This document shows positions 18,022 through 26,501 of a stretch of 54,644 nucleotides of DNA, one piece after another. The stretch is taken from the NCBI GenBank assembly GCA_000961805.1, contig LADV01000259.1, positions 1 through 54,644 on the forward strand, in the 5' to 3' direction. The notes below the pieces were generated by a model, which searched no databases, was not told the DNA's origin, and saw nothing but the letters and a program-made list of their open reading frames with translations. Source of the DNA: Peptococcaceae bacterium BRH_c23 (GTDB lineage Bacteria; Bacillota_B; Desulfitobacteriia; Desulfitobacteriales; Desulfitobacteriaceae). A program made the position numbers and the translations under genes. Every line of letters begins with the position of its first letter. Position 1 is the stretch's first letter.

Positions 18022-18436
18022 AAAAAAGTCCACGGCACATCCCCTTATAGGGACGAAAGCCGTGGACTTCCGCGTTACCACCCATTTTGACCAAATTGGT
18101 CCTCTCAACAAAGGTACAGTCTATCAATTCACATTTGTCGAATATCTCAGTCTAGCTATAACAAAAATAAAAAACTTCTCATCCCATGTAGGGACGAGAA
18201 GTTATATCTCGCGTTACCACCCAACTTAAGCCAAAAAGGCCACTCGACAAAGGTACGGGAATTGATATCCGATACCCCCTTCCTGTTAACGGTGAAGAAC
18301 CGTCCTGGCCTACTTGATTACGTTCAGCCGGGCAGCTCGGGAGGGAACTTCACCTATCATCACACATAGAAGAGTTTTCAGTCGAGACTCTTCCTCCCTG
18401 AAAGGTAATAAATAGACTACTTTACTCCGTCTTAGC
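18022..18436 (-). promoter_or_regulatory. T-box leader with duplicated terminator module (aroF)
   Basis: The transcript starts with a T-box Stem I (about 18436-18290). A first T-box sequence GGGTGGTAACGCG follows (18210-18222) with terminator hairpin 18173-18203 and a T run. A second copy of the same T-box sequence (18071-18083) has its own terminator 18026-18069 and TTTTTT. The second copy repeats only the Stem III/antiterminator/terminator part; no second Stem I is present. By position the likely specifier is TTC (Phe), in GAAGTTCCC, with GTT as an alternative frame. Confidence 0.9.
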
Positions 18437-18459
18437 TTTTAAAAAATTTAATTAATTGT

Positions 18460-18487
18460 ATTATAACACTACTAGGAATTTTGTCAA
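18460..18487 (-). promoter_or_regulatory. Promoter of the aroF T-box unit
   Basis: Minus strand TTGACA (18482-18487), 16-base spacer, TATAAT (18460-18465): a near-consensus sigma-A promoter just upstream of the T-box Stem I. Confidence 0.8.
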
Positions 18488-18507
18488 CTATTATTATAAA
18501 TTGATAA

Positions 18508-18537
18508 AAACAGAGCCCATCAATCTGGGCTCTGTTT
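18508..18537 (-). terminator. Terminator of the serC operon
   Basis: A 12-bp perfect stem, AAACAGAGCCCA and complement, with a six-base loop and TTTTTATC after it on the minus strand. It ends the serC-serA-DUF1015 unit. Between 18538 and 18824 there is no intact gene. A short frame with the hydrophobic tail LPLALVAIATALLAWSKS on the minus strand looks like a degraded membrane protein end, and a dispersed repeat lies at 18775-18810. Confidence 0.8.
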
Positions 18538-18774
18538 GGATGACTAATTCACGTTCTACTTAGGATTTGGACCAAGCCAATAAGGCTGTAGCGATTGCAA
18601 CCAATGCCAACGGCAGTATTTATAACTTGTCAATCAGTCTGAATTTGCCATGAACTTCATCTCAAAACATAGTATAACCCGTTTCTAAAGTATTATACAT
18701 GGTCTGGTTTTTTTCTCTTCTAGCCTCAAATAGTCATCACTGGTGGCTTTCGTCACTTCAGACTATCGTTAACT

Positions 18775-18810
18775 GAAGCCTCGATGTCCGGCTTTAGCTG
18801 AACGAGTTTA
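18775..18810. repeat. Dispersed 36-bp repeat, copy A
   Basis: This stretch matches 52057-52092 at 31 of 36 positions in the same orientation. Shared blocks are CTCGATGTCC, GCTT and AGCTGAACGA. It lies just behind the DUF1015 gene. A CTTCAG/CTGAAG hairpin lies directly beside it (18757-18779). Confidence 0.6.
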
Positions 18811-18824
18811 CCTAAGTCTTCCCT

Positions 18825-20063
18825 CTAACTTAACTCATGAATAAATATTCCGCTTCTCAGCTTCGGCTCAAACCAAGTCGATTTGGGGGGCATCAATTGA
18901 CCTGCATCGGATACTTCAAACAATTCATTAATTGAAGTCGGAAACATTGAAAAGGCAAGCTTCATATCACAGTTGGCTCTTTTTTCAAGTTCTTTAAGCC
19001 CTCTTATTCCACCGACAAAGTCTATTCTTTTATCTGTTCTTATGTCGATGATATTGAGAACTGGAGTTAAGATATGATTTTGAAGCAATGCAACATCGAG
19101 CCCGTCAACAGGATTCGTTGAACGGATTTCATCCTTTGCCGTTAACTTATACCATACTCCCTCTACGTACATCCCAAAGGTAGATTTTTCTATAGGTTTA
19201 TAGGGTTCTGCCCCCATTTCTTCCACTAAAAAGGCTTTAGATACTTCAGCCAAAAATTCATCTTTACTATGCTGATTTAGATCTTTCACTACGCGGTTAT
19301 AATCCAAAATCATCAATTGGTCATGTGGGAAAAGCACAGACAGGAAGAAGTTGTATTCCTCGTCTCCAGTATACCCTGGATTTTCCTCTCTTCTTTTTAA
19401 GCCAACCTTTACCGCTGAAGCTGTTCTATGGTGGCCATCCGCTATATAGATGCTTTGTATGGTTTTAAATTCTGTAGATAAAGTTTCTATGTCGCTTTCC
19501 TGATCTACTTTCCATACTGTATGTCTAACTCCATCAGGAGCTACAAAATCGTATAATTGAGTTTCCTTCTTTATCGAATCCACCACTTGATTGATAATTT
19601 TTTGAGAACGATACGCTAAAAATATAGGCCCTGTTTGAGCATTACAAATATCGACATGGTTTATTCTATCAATTTCTTTGTCTTCTCTTGTTTTCTCATG
19701 CTTTTTGATCACATTACCGAGATAATCGTCTATTGCTGCACAGCCTACTAAACCAGTCTGGGAACGGCCGTCCATTGTCAGTTCATAGACATAGTAGCAG
19801 CACTGACCTTCCTTAATTAATAGACCGTCATTGATCATATCTTGAAGACTATCTCTGGCTTTCTCATAGACCTTAGTATCATAAGGATTGAAGTCCTTAT
19901 CAAATTGTGTCTCTGCTCTATCAATTTTTAAAAAGGATAAGGGTTGCTTTAATACTTCTTCTAAAGCTTCTTGACGATTATAAACATCATAGGGGAGTGC
20001 TGCCACTTTACTGACAACATCTTCTCTAGGTCTTAGCGAATTAAAAGGTCTAATAACAGCCAA
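18825..20063 (-). CDS. DUF1015 family protein (HTH-less, serine operon)
   Basis: A DUF1015 protein of unknown biochemical role, widely linked to serC and serA. The family core is visible: RPFNSLRPREDVVSKVAALPYDV split over residues 4-27, then KHEKTREDKEIDR and YIADGHHRTASA, a conserved His-rich motif. The open frame runs to a GTG at 20147, but that extension is translated from a palindromic repeat element. TTG 20063 has GGAGG (20072-20076) eight bases upstream and gives the normal family N-terminus (L)AVIRPF, so it is chosen (412 residues). It is the third gene of the serC operon, 141 bases after serA. Confidence 0.85.
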   Translation of the reverse strand: MAVIRPFNSLRPREDVVSKVAALPYDVYNRQEALEEVLKQPLSFLKIDRAETQFDKDFNPYDTKVYEKARDSLQDMINDGLLIKEGQCCYYVYELTMDGRSQTGLVGCAAIDDYLGNVIKKHEKTREDKEIDRINHVDICNAQTGPIFLAYRSQKIINQVVDSIKKETQLYDFVAPDGVRHTVWKVDQESDIETLSTEFKTIQSIYIADGHHRTASAVKVGLKRREENPGYTGDEEYNFFLSVLFPHDQLMILDYNRVVKDLNQHSKDEFLAEVSKAFLVEEMGAEPYKPIEKSTFGMYVEGVWYKLTAKDEIRSTNPVDGLDVALLQNHILTPVLNIIDIRTDKRIDFVGGIRGLKELEKRANCDMKLAFSMFPTSINELFEVSDAGQLMPPKSTWFEPKLRSGIFIHELS

Positions 20064-20107
20064 TGCTCTTTCCTCCACATCATAAAGCTCTTCTGAAACG
20101 GTGGTGT

Positions 20108-20183
20108 GAAACAAGGGGACAGGCACCCAGGCACCTTGTTTCTCCACCAGCGAAACACGATGCCTGTCCCCTTGTTTCGCTGG
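20108..20183. repeat. Nested palindromic repeat element
   Basis: An 18-base arm GAAACAAGGGGACAGGCA (20108-20125) has its exact complement at 20161-20178. Interleaved with it, CCAGCGAAACA (20147-20157) pairs with TGTTTCGCTGG (20173-20183). The two palindromes share the right-hand GTTTC, so the RNA or single strand could fold in two exclusive ways. It fills most of the serA-DUF1015 gap. The GGGGACAGGCA core is of a kind often seen as dispersed intergenic repeats in related genomes. Confidence 0.75.
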
Positions 20184-20204
20184 TCCTCTTGACCTTCGTA
20201 CTGA

Positions 20205-21368
20205 TTATTTAATGATTCTAACTTTTAAAACCCCGTCAATTTCTCTGATTTTCTTTTCTAATTCAGGGGTCGAAGGGGATTCAATATCAAGTACGGTATA
20301 GGCATACTGTCCTTTGCTTTTATTGATCATGTCCGGAATATTGATGTTTTCTTTGGCGAAAGTTGATGTGAATTGGCTTAGCATGTTCGGGATATTTCTA
20401 TGATTAATGGCAATCCGACCAGCTTTAATACATACCCCCATGTCACAGTTTGGATAATTGACTGAATTTATGATATTTCCATTTTCAAGGTAGTCCATTA
20501 ATTGCTTGACTGCCATAACTGCACAGTTATCTTCTGATTCACTTGTCGAAGCACCTAAATGAGGAATGGTAATAACTCCTTCGATACCGCACACTTTAGG
20601 ATTTGGAAAATCCGTAATATATCGACTGACTTTTCCGGACTTCAAGGCTTCAATCATATCCTCATCAATGACCAAGGAATCTCTTGAAAAGTTGAGTATT
20701 TTCACTCCATCCTTCATGATAGCAAATGTTTCTTTGTTAAACATTCCCTTCGTGGTATCGGTTAGAGGGACATGAACCGTAATAAAATCACATTCTCGAT
20801 AAATCTCTTCTAACGATTTAGTAGGTTTAATGAATTTTGAAAGCTTCCAGGCTGCATCCACTGAAATGAAAGGATCATATCCGTAGACCTCCATCTCCAG
20901 CTTATTCAAGGCATTAGCAACTAAAACTCCTATCTCGCCTAGTCCTATGACCCCGAGTTTTTTGCCTTTTATTTCTGTTCCGGCAAACTTCGATTTATTT
21001 TTTTCTACGAGTTTAGCAACCTCTGGATCATGTTGACAAGAGTTTACCCAGTTAACTCCGCCAAAAATATCACGTGAAGCAATAATTAATGAAGCAATGA
21101 CAATTTCTTTTACGCCATTGGCATTAGCGCCTGGGGTATTAAAGACTACCACTCCACTTTCGGCACACTTATCCAAGGGAATATTGTTAACACCAGCACC
21201 TGCTCTGGCAATAGCCTCTAACGAAGGGGGTAGCTCCAAATCATGAACACTAGAACTTCTTACGAGCACGGCATTTGCATCATTAAAACGATCAACCATT
21301 TCATAATGATCCGAAAATAGGTCTAATCCAACATTGGCTATGGGATTTAAACAGTTAATTTTAAACAC
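20205..21368 (-). CDS. serA: D-3-phosphoglycerate dehydrogenase
   Basis: First enzyme of serine synthesis. The NAD-binding motif GVIGLGEIGVLVANAL is near residues 145-160, the catalytic Arg/Glu/His region includes FSRDSLVIDEDMI and IPHLGAST, and the C-terminal ~75 residues form an ACT domain (GRIAINHRNIPNMLSQFTS in part) for serine feedback. The frame can start at GTG 21380. GTG 21368 is slightly better placed behind AAGGGG, giving 387 residues. It is 9 bases (or 21) after serC and shares its T-box leader. Confidence 0.93.
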   Translation of the reverse strand: MFKINCLNPIANVGLDLFSDHYEMVDRFNDANAVLVRSSSVHDLELPPSLEAIARAGAGVNNIPLDKCAESGVVVFNTPGANANGVKEIVIASLIIASRDIFGGVNWVNSCQHDPEVAKLVEKNKSKFAGTEIKGKKLGVIGLGEIGVLVANALNKLEMEVYGYDPFISVDAAWKLSKFIKPTKSLEEIYRECDFITVHVPLTDTTKGMFNKETFAIMKDGVKILNFSRDSLVIDEDMIEALKSGKVSRYITDFPNPKVCGIEGVITIPHLGASTSESEDNCAVMAVKQLMDYLENGNIINSVNYPNCDMGVCIKAGRIAINHRNIPNMLSQFTSTFAKENINIPDMINKSKGQYAYTVLDIESPSTPELEKKIREIDGVLKVRIIK

Positions 21369-21388
21369 GGTTACATCCACCCCTTAAA

Positions 21389-22471
21389 TTATTGATTATC
21401 TTCTTCAAATTTCTTCATGAATTCAACTAAAGCCTTGACCCCATCTTTTGGCATCGCATTGTAGATACTTGCTCTCATGCCACCTACGCTTCTGTGTCCC
21501 TTTAAGTTCTCAAATCCAGCAGCCTTAGCTTCCTTTATAAATTTAGCATCCAATTCATCAGAATCCGTGACAAAAGGGATATTCATTAAAGAACGATCCT
21601 TCTTTACAACTGTCCCTCGATATAACTTACTGGAATCAAGGAAATCATATAAAATAGCGGCTTTTTCCACATTCCTTCTTTTCATTGCCTCGAGCCCGCC
21701 TAGCTTCTGAACCCACTTAAATACTTTACCGCAAATATAGATGCCATAGGCTGGAGGGGTATTATACAGCGAATTGTTATCTGCATGGGTCTTATATCTT
21801 AGCATCGTTGGGGTCCCCGGTAAGACATCCTCCCTAATTAAATCTTCACGAATGATGACTACAACAACTCCTGCAGGACCAATGTTTTTCTGAACGCCAG
21901 CAAAAATAAGACCATAATTTGTTACATCTACAGGTTCGGAAAGTATATCTGAGGACATGTCAGCGACTAAGATCTTCTCCCCAGTTTCAGGCAATTCATT
22001 ATATTTCGTTCCATAGATGGTATTGTTATGACAGATATAGACATAATCAGCATCGTCTGAAATCTTAAGGTCCTTGAGATCTGGGATATAGGAAAACGTC
22101 TTATCTTCAGAAGAAGCTATGACATTGATCTTTCCATAGATTTTACCTTCAGAAATCGCTTTTTTTGCCCATTGTCCTGTGTTAATGTGATCGGCTACTC
22201 TATTTTTCATTAAGTTCATAGGAATCATGGCAAATTGTTGGGATGCCCCACCTTGAAGGAACAAAACCTTGTAATTATCTGGAATCATCATTAAATCTCT
22301 CAAATCTTTTTCAGCATCACCAATAATATGTTCGAAAGCTTTCGAACGATGACTCATCTCCATTACGGACATGCCTGTTCCGTTGTAATCTAACATTTCC
22401 GCTGCTGCTTCTCTAAGTACCTCTTCCGGTAATACGGCGGGACCTGCAGCAAAATTGTAAACTCTTGACAT
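21389..22471 (-). CDS. serC: Phosphoserine aminotransferase
   Basis: A PLP enzyme converting 3-phosphohydroxypyruvate to phosphoserine. It starts MSRVYNFAAGPAVLPEEVL, typical of SerC, and has the LQGGASQQFAMIPMNL motif, the PLP lysine in GVQKNIGPAG (about residue 194), and HRSVGGMRASIYNAMP at the C-terminus. 360 residues is the normal length. The ATG has AAAGGAGG upstream. It is the first gene of serC-serA-DUF1015 behind a T-box leader. No serB is in the operon. Confidence 0.96.
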   Translation of the reverse strand: MSRVYNFAAGPAVLPEEVLREAAAEMLDYNGTGMSVMEMSHRSKAFEHIIGDAEKDLRDLMMIPDNYKVLFLQGGASQQFAMIPMNLMKNRVADHINTGQWAKKAISEGKIYGKINVIASSEDKTFSYIPDLKDLKISDDADYVYICHNNTIYGTKYNELPETGEKILVADMSSDILSEPVDVTNYGLIFAGVQKNIGPAGVVVVIIREDLIREDVLPGTPTMLRYKTHADNNSLYNTPPAYGIYICGKVFKWVQKLGGLEAMKRRNVEKAAILYDFLDSSKLYRGTVVKKDRSLMNIPFVTDSDELDAKFIKEAKAAGFENLKGHRSVGGMRASIYNAMPKDGVKALVEFMKKFEEDNQ

Positions 22472-22629
22472 TGAAAATCCTCCTTTATTTTATGCATTTG
22501 AATTTATATTGGAATATTTAACCACTACACTATAAGCCAATTTTGTTTCCATAAAGTAGTACTTTTCTATAAAACACACCTTCTTTTATAAATTATTAAT
22601 AAAATGTTATAAACTGGATTTCCAGGGAA

Positions 22630-22935
22630 AAACAAAACCCACCCCAGCATTGGGGCGGGAATTCCGCGGTGCCACCCAAGTTCTAGTCGATTAAGGGTAC
22701 AGGAAAACAGACGCTTAAAATTATAAAAACCCCTCGTCCCAATTAGGGACGAGAGGTTATTCCCGCGTTGCCACCCATGTTGCCAAAAATCGGCCAACTT
22801 ATGTCCGCGCTATCGGGCGGAACCCGTCACAATTCATCATTGGCCACTCCAGGATGGAATCCTTCAGCTCTGTAGACTGACTTGCACCAACCGTCAGTTC
22901 TCTAAACTCTAAAAGCTAGGGACTTCCCTTCATCG
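22630..22935 (-). promoter_or_regulatory. T-box leader with duplicated terminator module (serC)
   Basis: Stem I (about 22935-22830, with TTAGAGAACTGACGG) is followed by the T-box sequence GGGTGGCAACGCG (22764-22776) and terminator 22728-22758. A second T-box sequence GGGTGGCACCGCG (22665-22677) follows with terminator 22638-22659 and a T-rich run. As at aroF, the second module has no Stem I of its own. The likely specifier is TCC (Ser), in GGATTCCATCC, which fits the serine genes downstream. Confidence 0.9.
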
Positions 22936-22960
22936 TGTTAATTTAATTTGGATTGTTTTG

Positions 22961-22989
22961 ATTCTAATAGATTAATGTCGTCGTGTCAA
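22961..22989 (-). promoter_or_regulatory. Promoter of the serC operon
   Basis: Minus strand TTGACA (22984-22989), 17-base spacer, TAGAAT (22961-22966), directly upstream of the T-box Stem I. Confidence 0.78.
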
Positions 22990-23079
22990 GTCCTTATTTA
23001 AAATTTTTTGTTTCTATAATGTTACCCGCTTCTTAAGTGGTCGCTTTCTTGTCATCACGGCTTTTTTTCAAGGCCATTA

Positions 23080-23304
23080 CTAGAGTCCTTTCCAGAAATC
23101 TCTTTCGCTTATCTGAAGTTGCTTATGTAATATTCTATCCCACAAATTCTTAGGGATTTCTTTACTAATAGCATGACTTATTTTTGTTCGTAGAACAGTC
23201 CCATTATTAAGCATTCTTTCATAATACCAATGATCGGTGTTGCGAATCATCACCCAACCGTTTTTATCACAATAACGTTTTAAGTCTCCAAATTTCGGTG
23301 CCAT
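23080..23304 (-). CDS. HicA-like toxin of a toxin-antitoxin pair
   Basis: A 74-residue basic protein with a dsRBD-like HicA pattern: GWVMIRNTDHWYYERMLNNG, where the His aligns with the catalytic His of HicA mRNA interferases, and a strand-helix tail (LRTKISHAISKEIP). HicA proteins cleave mRNA and tmRNA. It starts three bases after the stop of the Phd-like antitoxin gene. That pairing is unusual, since HicA normally goes with HicB. The family call is by pattern only and moderately sure. Confidence 0.6.
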   Translation of the reverse strand: MAPKFGDLKRYCDKNGWVMIRNTDHWYYERMLNNGTVLRTKISHAISKEIPKNLWDRILHKQLQISERDFWKGL

Positions 23305-23307
23305 ATA

Positions 23308-23733
23308 TTATAGTCCTAAAAGAGTGCGAATTTCTTCGTCATTGTCGCAGAGCAAAATTTTCAAAACATATGGAAAATGGGATTTGCGGTTAGGTGCATG
23401 AAAGAAAAGTTGAGAGCGTTCCATATAATCTTGAGCATATATTTTAAGGTCTTCAACCAAATCCTTGGCAGCTAAATCTGTTGTAGAATTATTTGCGTAC
23501 ATTTCCAGAGAATCTAGAGCAAGCGTAATTGAACTATCCTCTTCATGAATGATTTCAGGGTTTAGTTTGTAATCATTTAATAGCATCTTAAGAAGATCCA
23601 CTCTGAGCAAAGCAACTTGTTCTGTTTGTTTTCTTTTAATAATAGCAGGGTTAAAAGAATTAAATACAGAATCATAAAGAGTGGAAAATTGGCTCCTTGC
23701 CTCAGTAAATTGTAGTTCAGATAACATTGTCAT
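23308..23733 (-). CDS. Phd/YefM-like antitoxin
   Basis: 141 residues. The N-terminus (LQFTEARSQFSTLYDSVFN and IIKRKQTEQVALLRVD) has the Phd/YefM pattern of an antitoxin DNA-binding fold. The C-terminal 80 residues are acidic and probably wrap the toxin. Two overlapping ribosome binding sites (GGAGGT and GGAGGG) serve ATG 23733 and ATG 23727; either may be used. The gene precedes the HicA-like toxin gene by three bases, the normal antitoxin-first order. A ladder of ATTATGTAC repeats lies upstream and may be the autoregulation site. Confidence 0.65.
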   Translation of the reverse strand: MTMLSELQFTEARSQFSTLYDSVFNSFNPAIIKRKQTEQVALLRVDLLKMLLNDYKLNPEIIHEEDSSITLALDSLEMYANNSTTDLAAKDLVEDLKIYAQDYMERSQLFFHAPNRKSHFPYVLKILLCDNDEEIRTLLGL

Positions 23734-23785
23734 TCCCTCCTCACCTCCAATATATCATATGATGTACATTGTGCATAGTATGACC

Positions 23786-23821
23786 ATTATGTACATTATG
23801 TACATTATGTACATTATGTAT
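23786..23821. repeat. Four tandem 9-bp repeats upstream of the antitoxin
   Basis: ATTATGTAC is repeated three times exactly and a fourth time with the last base changed. A degenerate GATGTACATTGTGCAT precedes it. The TGTACA-containing units are partly palindromic. The position, 53 bases upstream of the antitoxin start, suggests binding sites for the antitoxin complex. Confidence 0.6.
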
Positions 23822-23894
23822 AAATTTGGGGAGGGGACACTTCACTTAACAAGGTGTTTCCGTAACTTAGTCAATATGATCGTAGTATGACGCT

Positions 23895-26501
23895 CTATAA
23901 CCTTGGGTCAACTGGTTCAGCCTCTAAAGCCAAGGTTGCCAAAACACATTCATGAACTCTTTCTACCGGCTCCTTGTCAACAAAACGCTTGACCCCTTCA
24001 ATTCCTAAGGCAAATTCCATTAAAGCATGACGCTGCTTGCGGCTGACATTGCGTTGTTTTAAGCGGGCTAAATTCTTAGACTGCAAGTAGTCGATGCCAT
24101 AAATAATATGCAGATAGTTTCTCCCCCGGACTTTAATCGCGGGTTGGATTAAACGTCCTTTATTATTCCGAGCAATATAAGTCTCTGGCTTAACCACAAA
24201 CCCCTCATGTCCATCTTCCGTGATTTCCTGCCACCAGCGAATGGCCTCCTTCTCAGACGCTTCATCTTTAACGACTTTATACTCCGTTTCTATGAATAAA
24301 TCAGATATTTGGACGAGTTCCCTGCCCTGTTCCATATGCCAAAGATGGGGTTGATCAAAATTCGTTCGTTTACTATAGGCCAAAACATGAAACGCAGCAA
24401 TTTTTATCCCCTCAATCCCTTGGGTATCCCAACAGTACTTTTGAAACACAGCACGGAAAACCTCAGCACTTTCTAACTTACTCTTAAACTCCTCCAGCCA
24501 CGGATTAACCTCCCAGCCGTTTCGCTCAGCTTCCTGCAGTTTATCTAACATCCTTTGACGATCCATGATCGCCACTTCTGAAACATGAGCATACTGAGCA
24601 CTAATTAATTCTTTGGCTTTTAAGTTCCAGGGTAAAATCTCCGCATCAAGCAAAACGAAATCCGTCTTGTTCTTGGTAAAATACTGGGCCCTATTCAAGT
24701 CATTATTGAGTTGCCCCAGAACTGTCTGGGTCATAGCCCGATCAAAGAATGCTCTGCCCGTCCTTGTATAGATTGTTCCTAGAGTTGGATTTCCAACATA
24801 ATTCACTGCAGTATCTGCATCTTTAAACAGGAGTAAAATTGCGCGACTTCCCATATGTTTCTTTTCCACGACCATTGTCGTTATGCCTTGTTTTCGGTAA
24901 TACTCAAAGGCTTCTTTGGGATGTTCGAGATAATCCAATTGAGGAGAAGGGTCTGTGGTCGGGCTCATGGTTGGCGGAATATACACTAGTTCTTCGATTG
25001 GAACAGTATAATGGGAAACTTCTTCAATCGACGACTTAACAAATTCTTCCTGTATCCTTATGTCTCCGTAGACCTCTGTGCTGACAGAGAATCCATTGAG
25101 AAAACTCTGGATGTTCGGAGGACTAAACCTTTCTTTTTTCCATTTCTGCAAAAAACTCTCTGGGTCGTTAGCATAATCCTCATGTGCTACCACAGAGACA
25201 AACGTCTTTTGCGGATAGCGATACGCCGTCAATCTACCACCAAAGACGACACCTTGGTCAATATTGATCGTGTTGTTAATGACTTGGGGCAGTGGCCTCG
25301 GATCATGCCCCCAAACGATAATTTCCCCCGACTGATGGTGGACAAACCAATCTTTTCGAATCGGTTTGCCAGCATCGTCCGCTCCATCCGTATCACCATA
25401 TCGGCAAAAATCACTAATTCTCTTCGATTGTTTTCCAATATAGCTATCTCTAATTCCAGCATGGGTTGCGACAATTACGCCAACTCGATGTTTAAGAAAC
25501 ACGAGATTTGATGGAGCAGTGAGGAGAAAATTCTTAACTTTTTCTTTGAATTGTTCTGCGGCTTCTTTTCCCTGTCCCTTTTCTAAGTTTTCAAATTCTG
25601 CTGCGACAATCTCATCCCCGTGAGCCAACTCAACGTTTCGGCCTGAGAGCCAGCGAGCGATCTTCCAGCCATGATTGCTATCTACCATGTAAGCGAGTTC
25701 CTTCTCCACGTGATTTATAAAAAATTTCAAACATTCAATACTCTGCGGTCCTCGCCCCAAAATGTCACCTACTGACACAAGTTTTCGTCCTTCAGGATGA
25801 ACATACAACCCTTCTTCATTCTGTAAATAACCGAGTTTATCGAGCAGTTCCAAATACTCAGAATAGCAGCCATGAATATCCCCAATAAAATCAAGGCCTG
25901 CTCCTACCTCTTTCACTATGGGGTTAAATAAACGCACAAAGGTACACTGTTCGAGCTCAACATCGTTTAAGCTATATAGAACTGCAAACCCTTCTGTTTT
26001 TAGGGAACGTAGGTTATTTTTAAAGGTACGCACCTGCTTTTTGATCCGATCTCGTCCTCTTGGCAGTTCTCGCTGAGCATCCCGCTCTAAAAGTTTCTTT
26101 TCCGGCACGTCTAAGACGATCGCCATGACTGGGACGTGGTTTTTATTGGCGATATCTATAGATTTCTTTCGATCCTCAGGCCAAAGATGGGTCGCATCAA
26201 CTACTGTTAATTTACCAAGGGCACAGCGGATATTGATGAGAGCAAACATCGATTCAAAGGCCTTTTCTGAAATCTGCTGATACTTTGCAAAGAGAACTTC
26301 CTGCTCATCCTTTGAGGGTTTACCATAATCAATAAAATCTGTATCTGAAACTAAAACTCTAAACTGGTCCGAACTCACAATTTCTGATCCCAGTAATATG
26401 CTTTGCTCCACGAGGTAATTAAGTAACGATGACTTTCCACTGTTCGACGGCCCTACCAACAATACAATCCCTGCATGAGGAAATGCAATCTGTTGACTCA
26501 T
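23895..26501 (-). CDS. pnkp: Polynucleotide kinase-phosphatase (bacterial RNA repair)
   Basis: A three-domain RNA end-healing and sealing enzyme (868 residues; clostridial Pnkp is about 870). The N-terminal 5'-kinase has P-loop GPSNSGKSS (about residues 17-25). The central metallophosphoesterase shows DFIGDIHGCYSEYLELLDKL in parts, GDILGRGPQS and a SNHGWK motif. The C-terminal nucleotidyltransferase (ligase-like) domain has motif I EKKHMGSRA with the adenylated lysine. It overlaps hen1 by four bases (ATGA), has GGTGGGG before its ATG, and works with Hen1, which is needed for full ligation and protects the repaired end. Typical damage is ribotoxin-cleaved tRNA. Confidence 0.94.
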   Translation of the reverse strand: MSQQIAFPHAGIVLLVGPSNSGKSSLLNYLVEQSILLGSEIVSSDQFRVLVSDTDFIDYGKPSKDEQEVLFAKYQQISEKAFESMFALINIRCALGKLTVVDATHLWPEDRKKSIDIANKNHVPVMAIVLDVPEKKLLERDAQRELPRGRDRIKKQVRTFKNNLRSLKTEGFAVLYSLNDVELEQCTFVRLFNPIVKEVGAGLDFIGDIHGCYSEYLELLDKLGYLQNEEGLYVHPEGRKLVSVGDILGRGPQSIECLKFFINHVEKELAYMVDSNHGWKIARWLSGRNVELAHGDEIVAAEFENLEKGQGKEAAEQFKEKVKNFLLTAPSNLVFLKHRVGVIVATHAGIRDSYIGKQSKRISDFCRYGDTDGADDAGKPIRKDWFVHHQSGEIIVWGHDPRPLPQVINNTINIDQGVVFGGRLTAYRYPQKTFVSVVAHEDYANDPESFLQKWKKERFSPPNIQSFLNGFSVSTEVYGDIRIQEEFVKSSIEEVSHYTVPIEELVYIPPTMSPTTDPSPQLDYLEHPKEAFEYYRKQGITTMVVEKKHMGSRAILLLFKDADTAVNYVGNPTLGTIYTRTGRAFFDRAMTQTVLGQLNNDLNRAQYFTKNKTDFVLLDAEILPWNLKAKELISAQYAHVSEVAIMDRQRMLDKLQEAERNGWEVNPWLEEFKSKLESAEVFRAVFQKYCWDTQGIEGIKIAAFHVLAYSKRTNFDQPHLWHMEQGRELVQISDLFIETEYKVVKDEASEKEAIRWWQEITEDGHEGFVVKPETYIARNNKGRLIQPAIKVRGRNYLHIIYGIDYLQSKNLARLKQRNVSRKQRHALMEFALGIEGVKRFVDKEPVERVHECVLATLALEAEPVDPRL

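Noticed and set aside
22567..22797. 76-codon frame in the serC leader
   Set aside because: It lies entirely in the T-box and terminator structures and has no ribosome binding site.
23786..23821. Short tandem repeats as a possible origin iteron or CRISPR
   Set aside because: Only four 9-bp units, no unique spacers and no dnaA-box or replication gene nearby; a promoter role fits better.
23681..23890. 69-codon plus-strand frame through the toxin-antitoxin promoter
   Set aside because: Its repetitive product comes from the 9-bp repeats and it overlaps the antitoxin start; no support as a gene.
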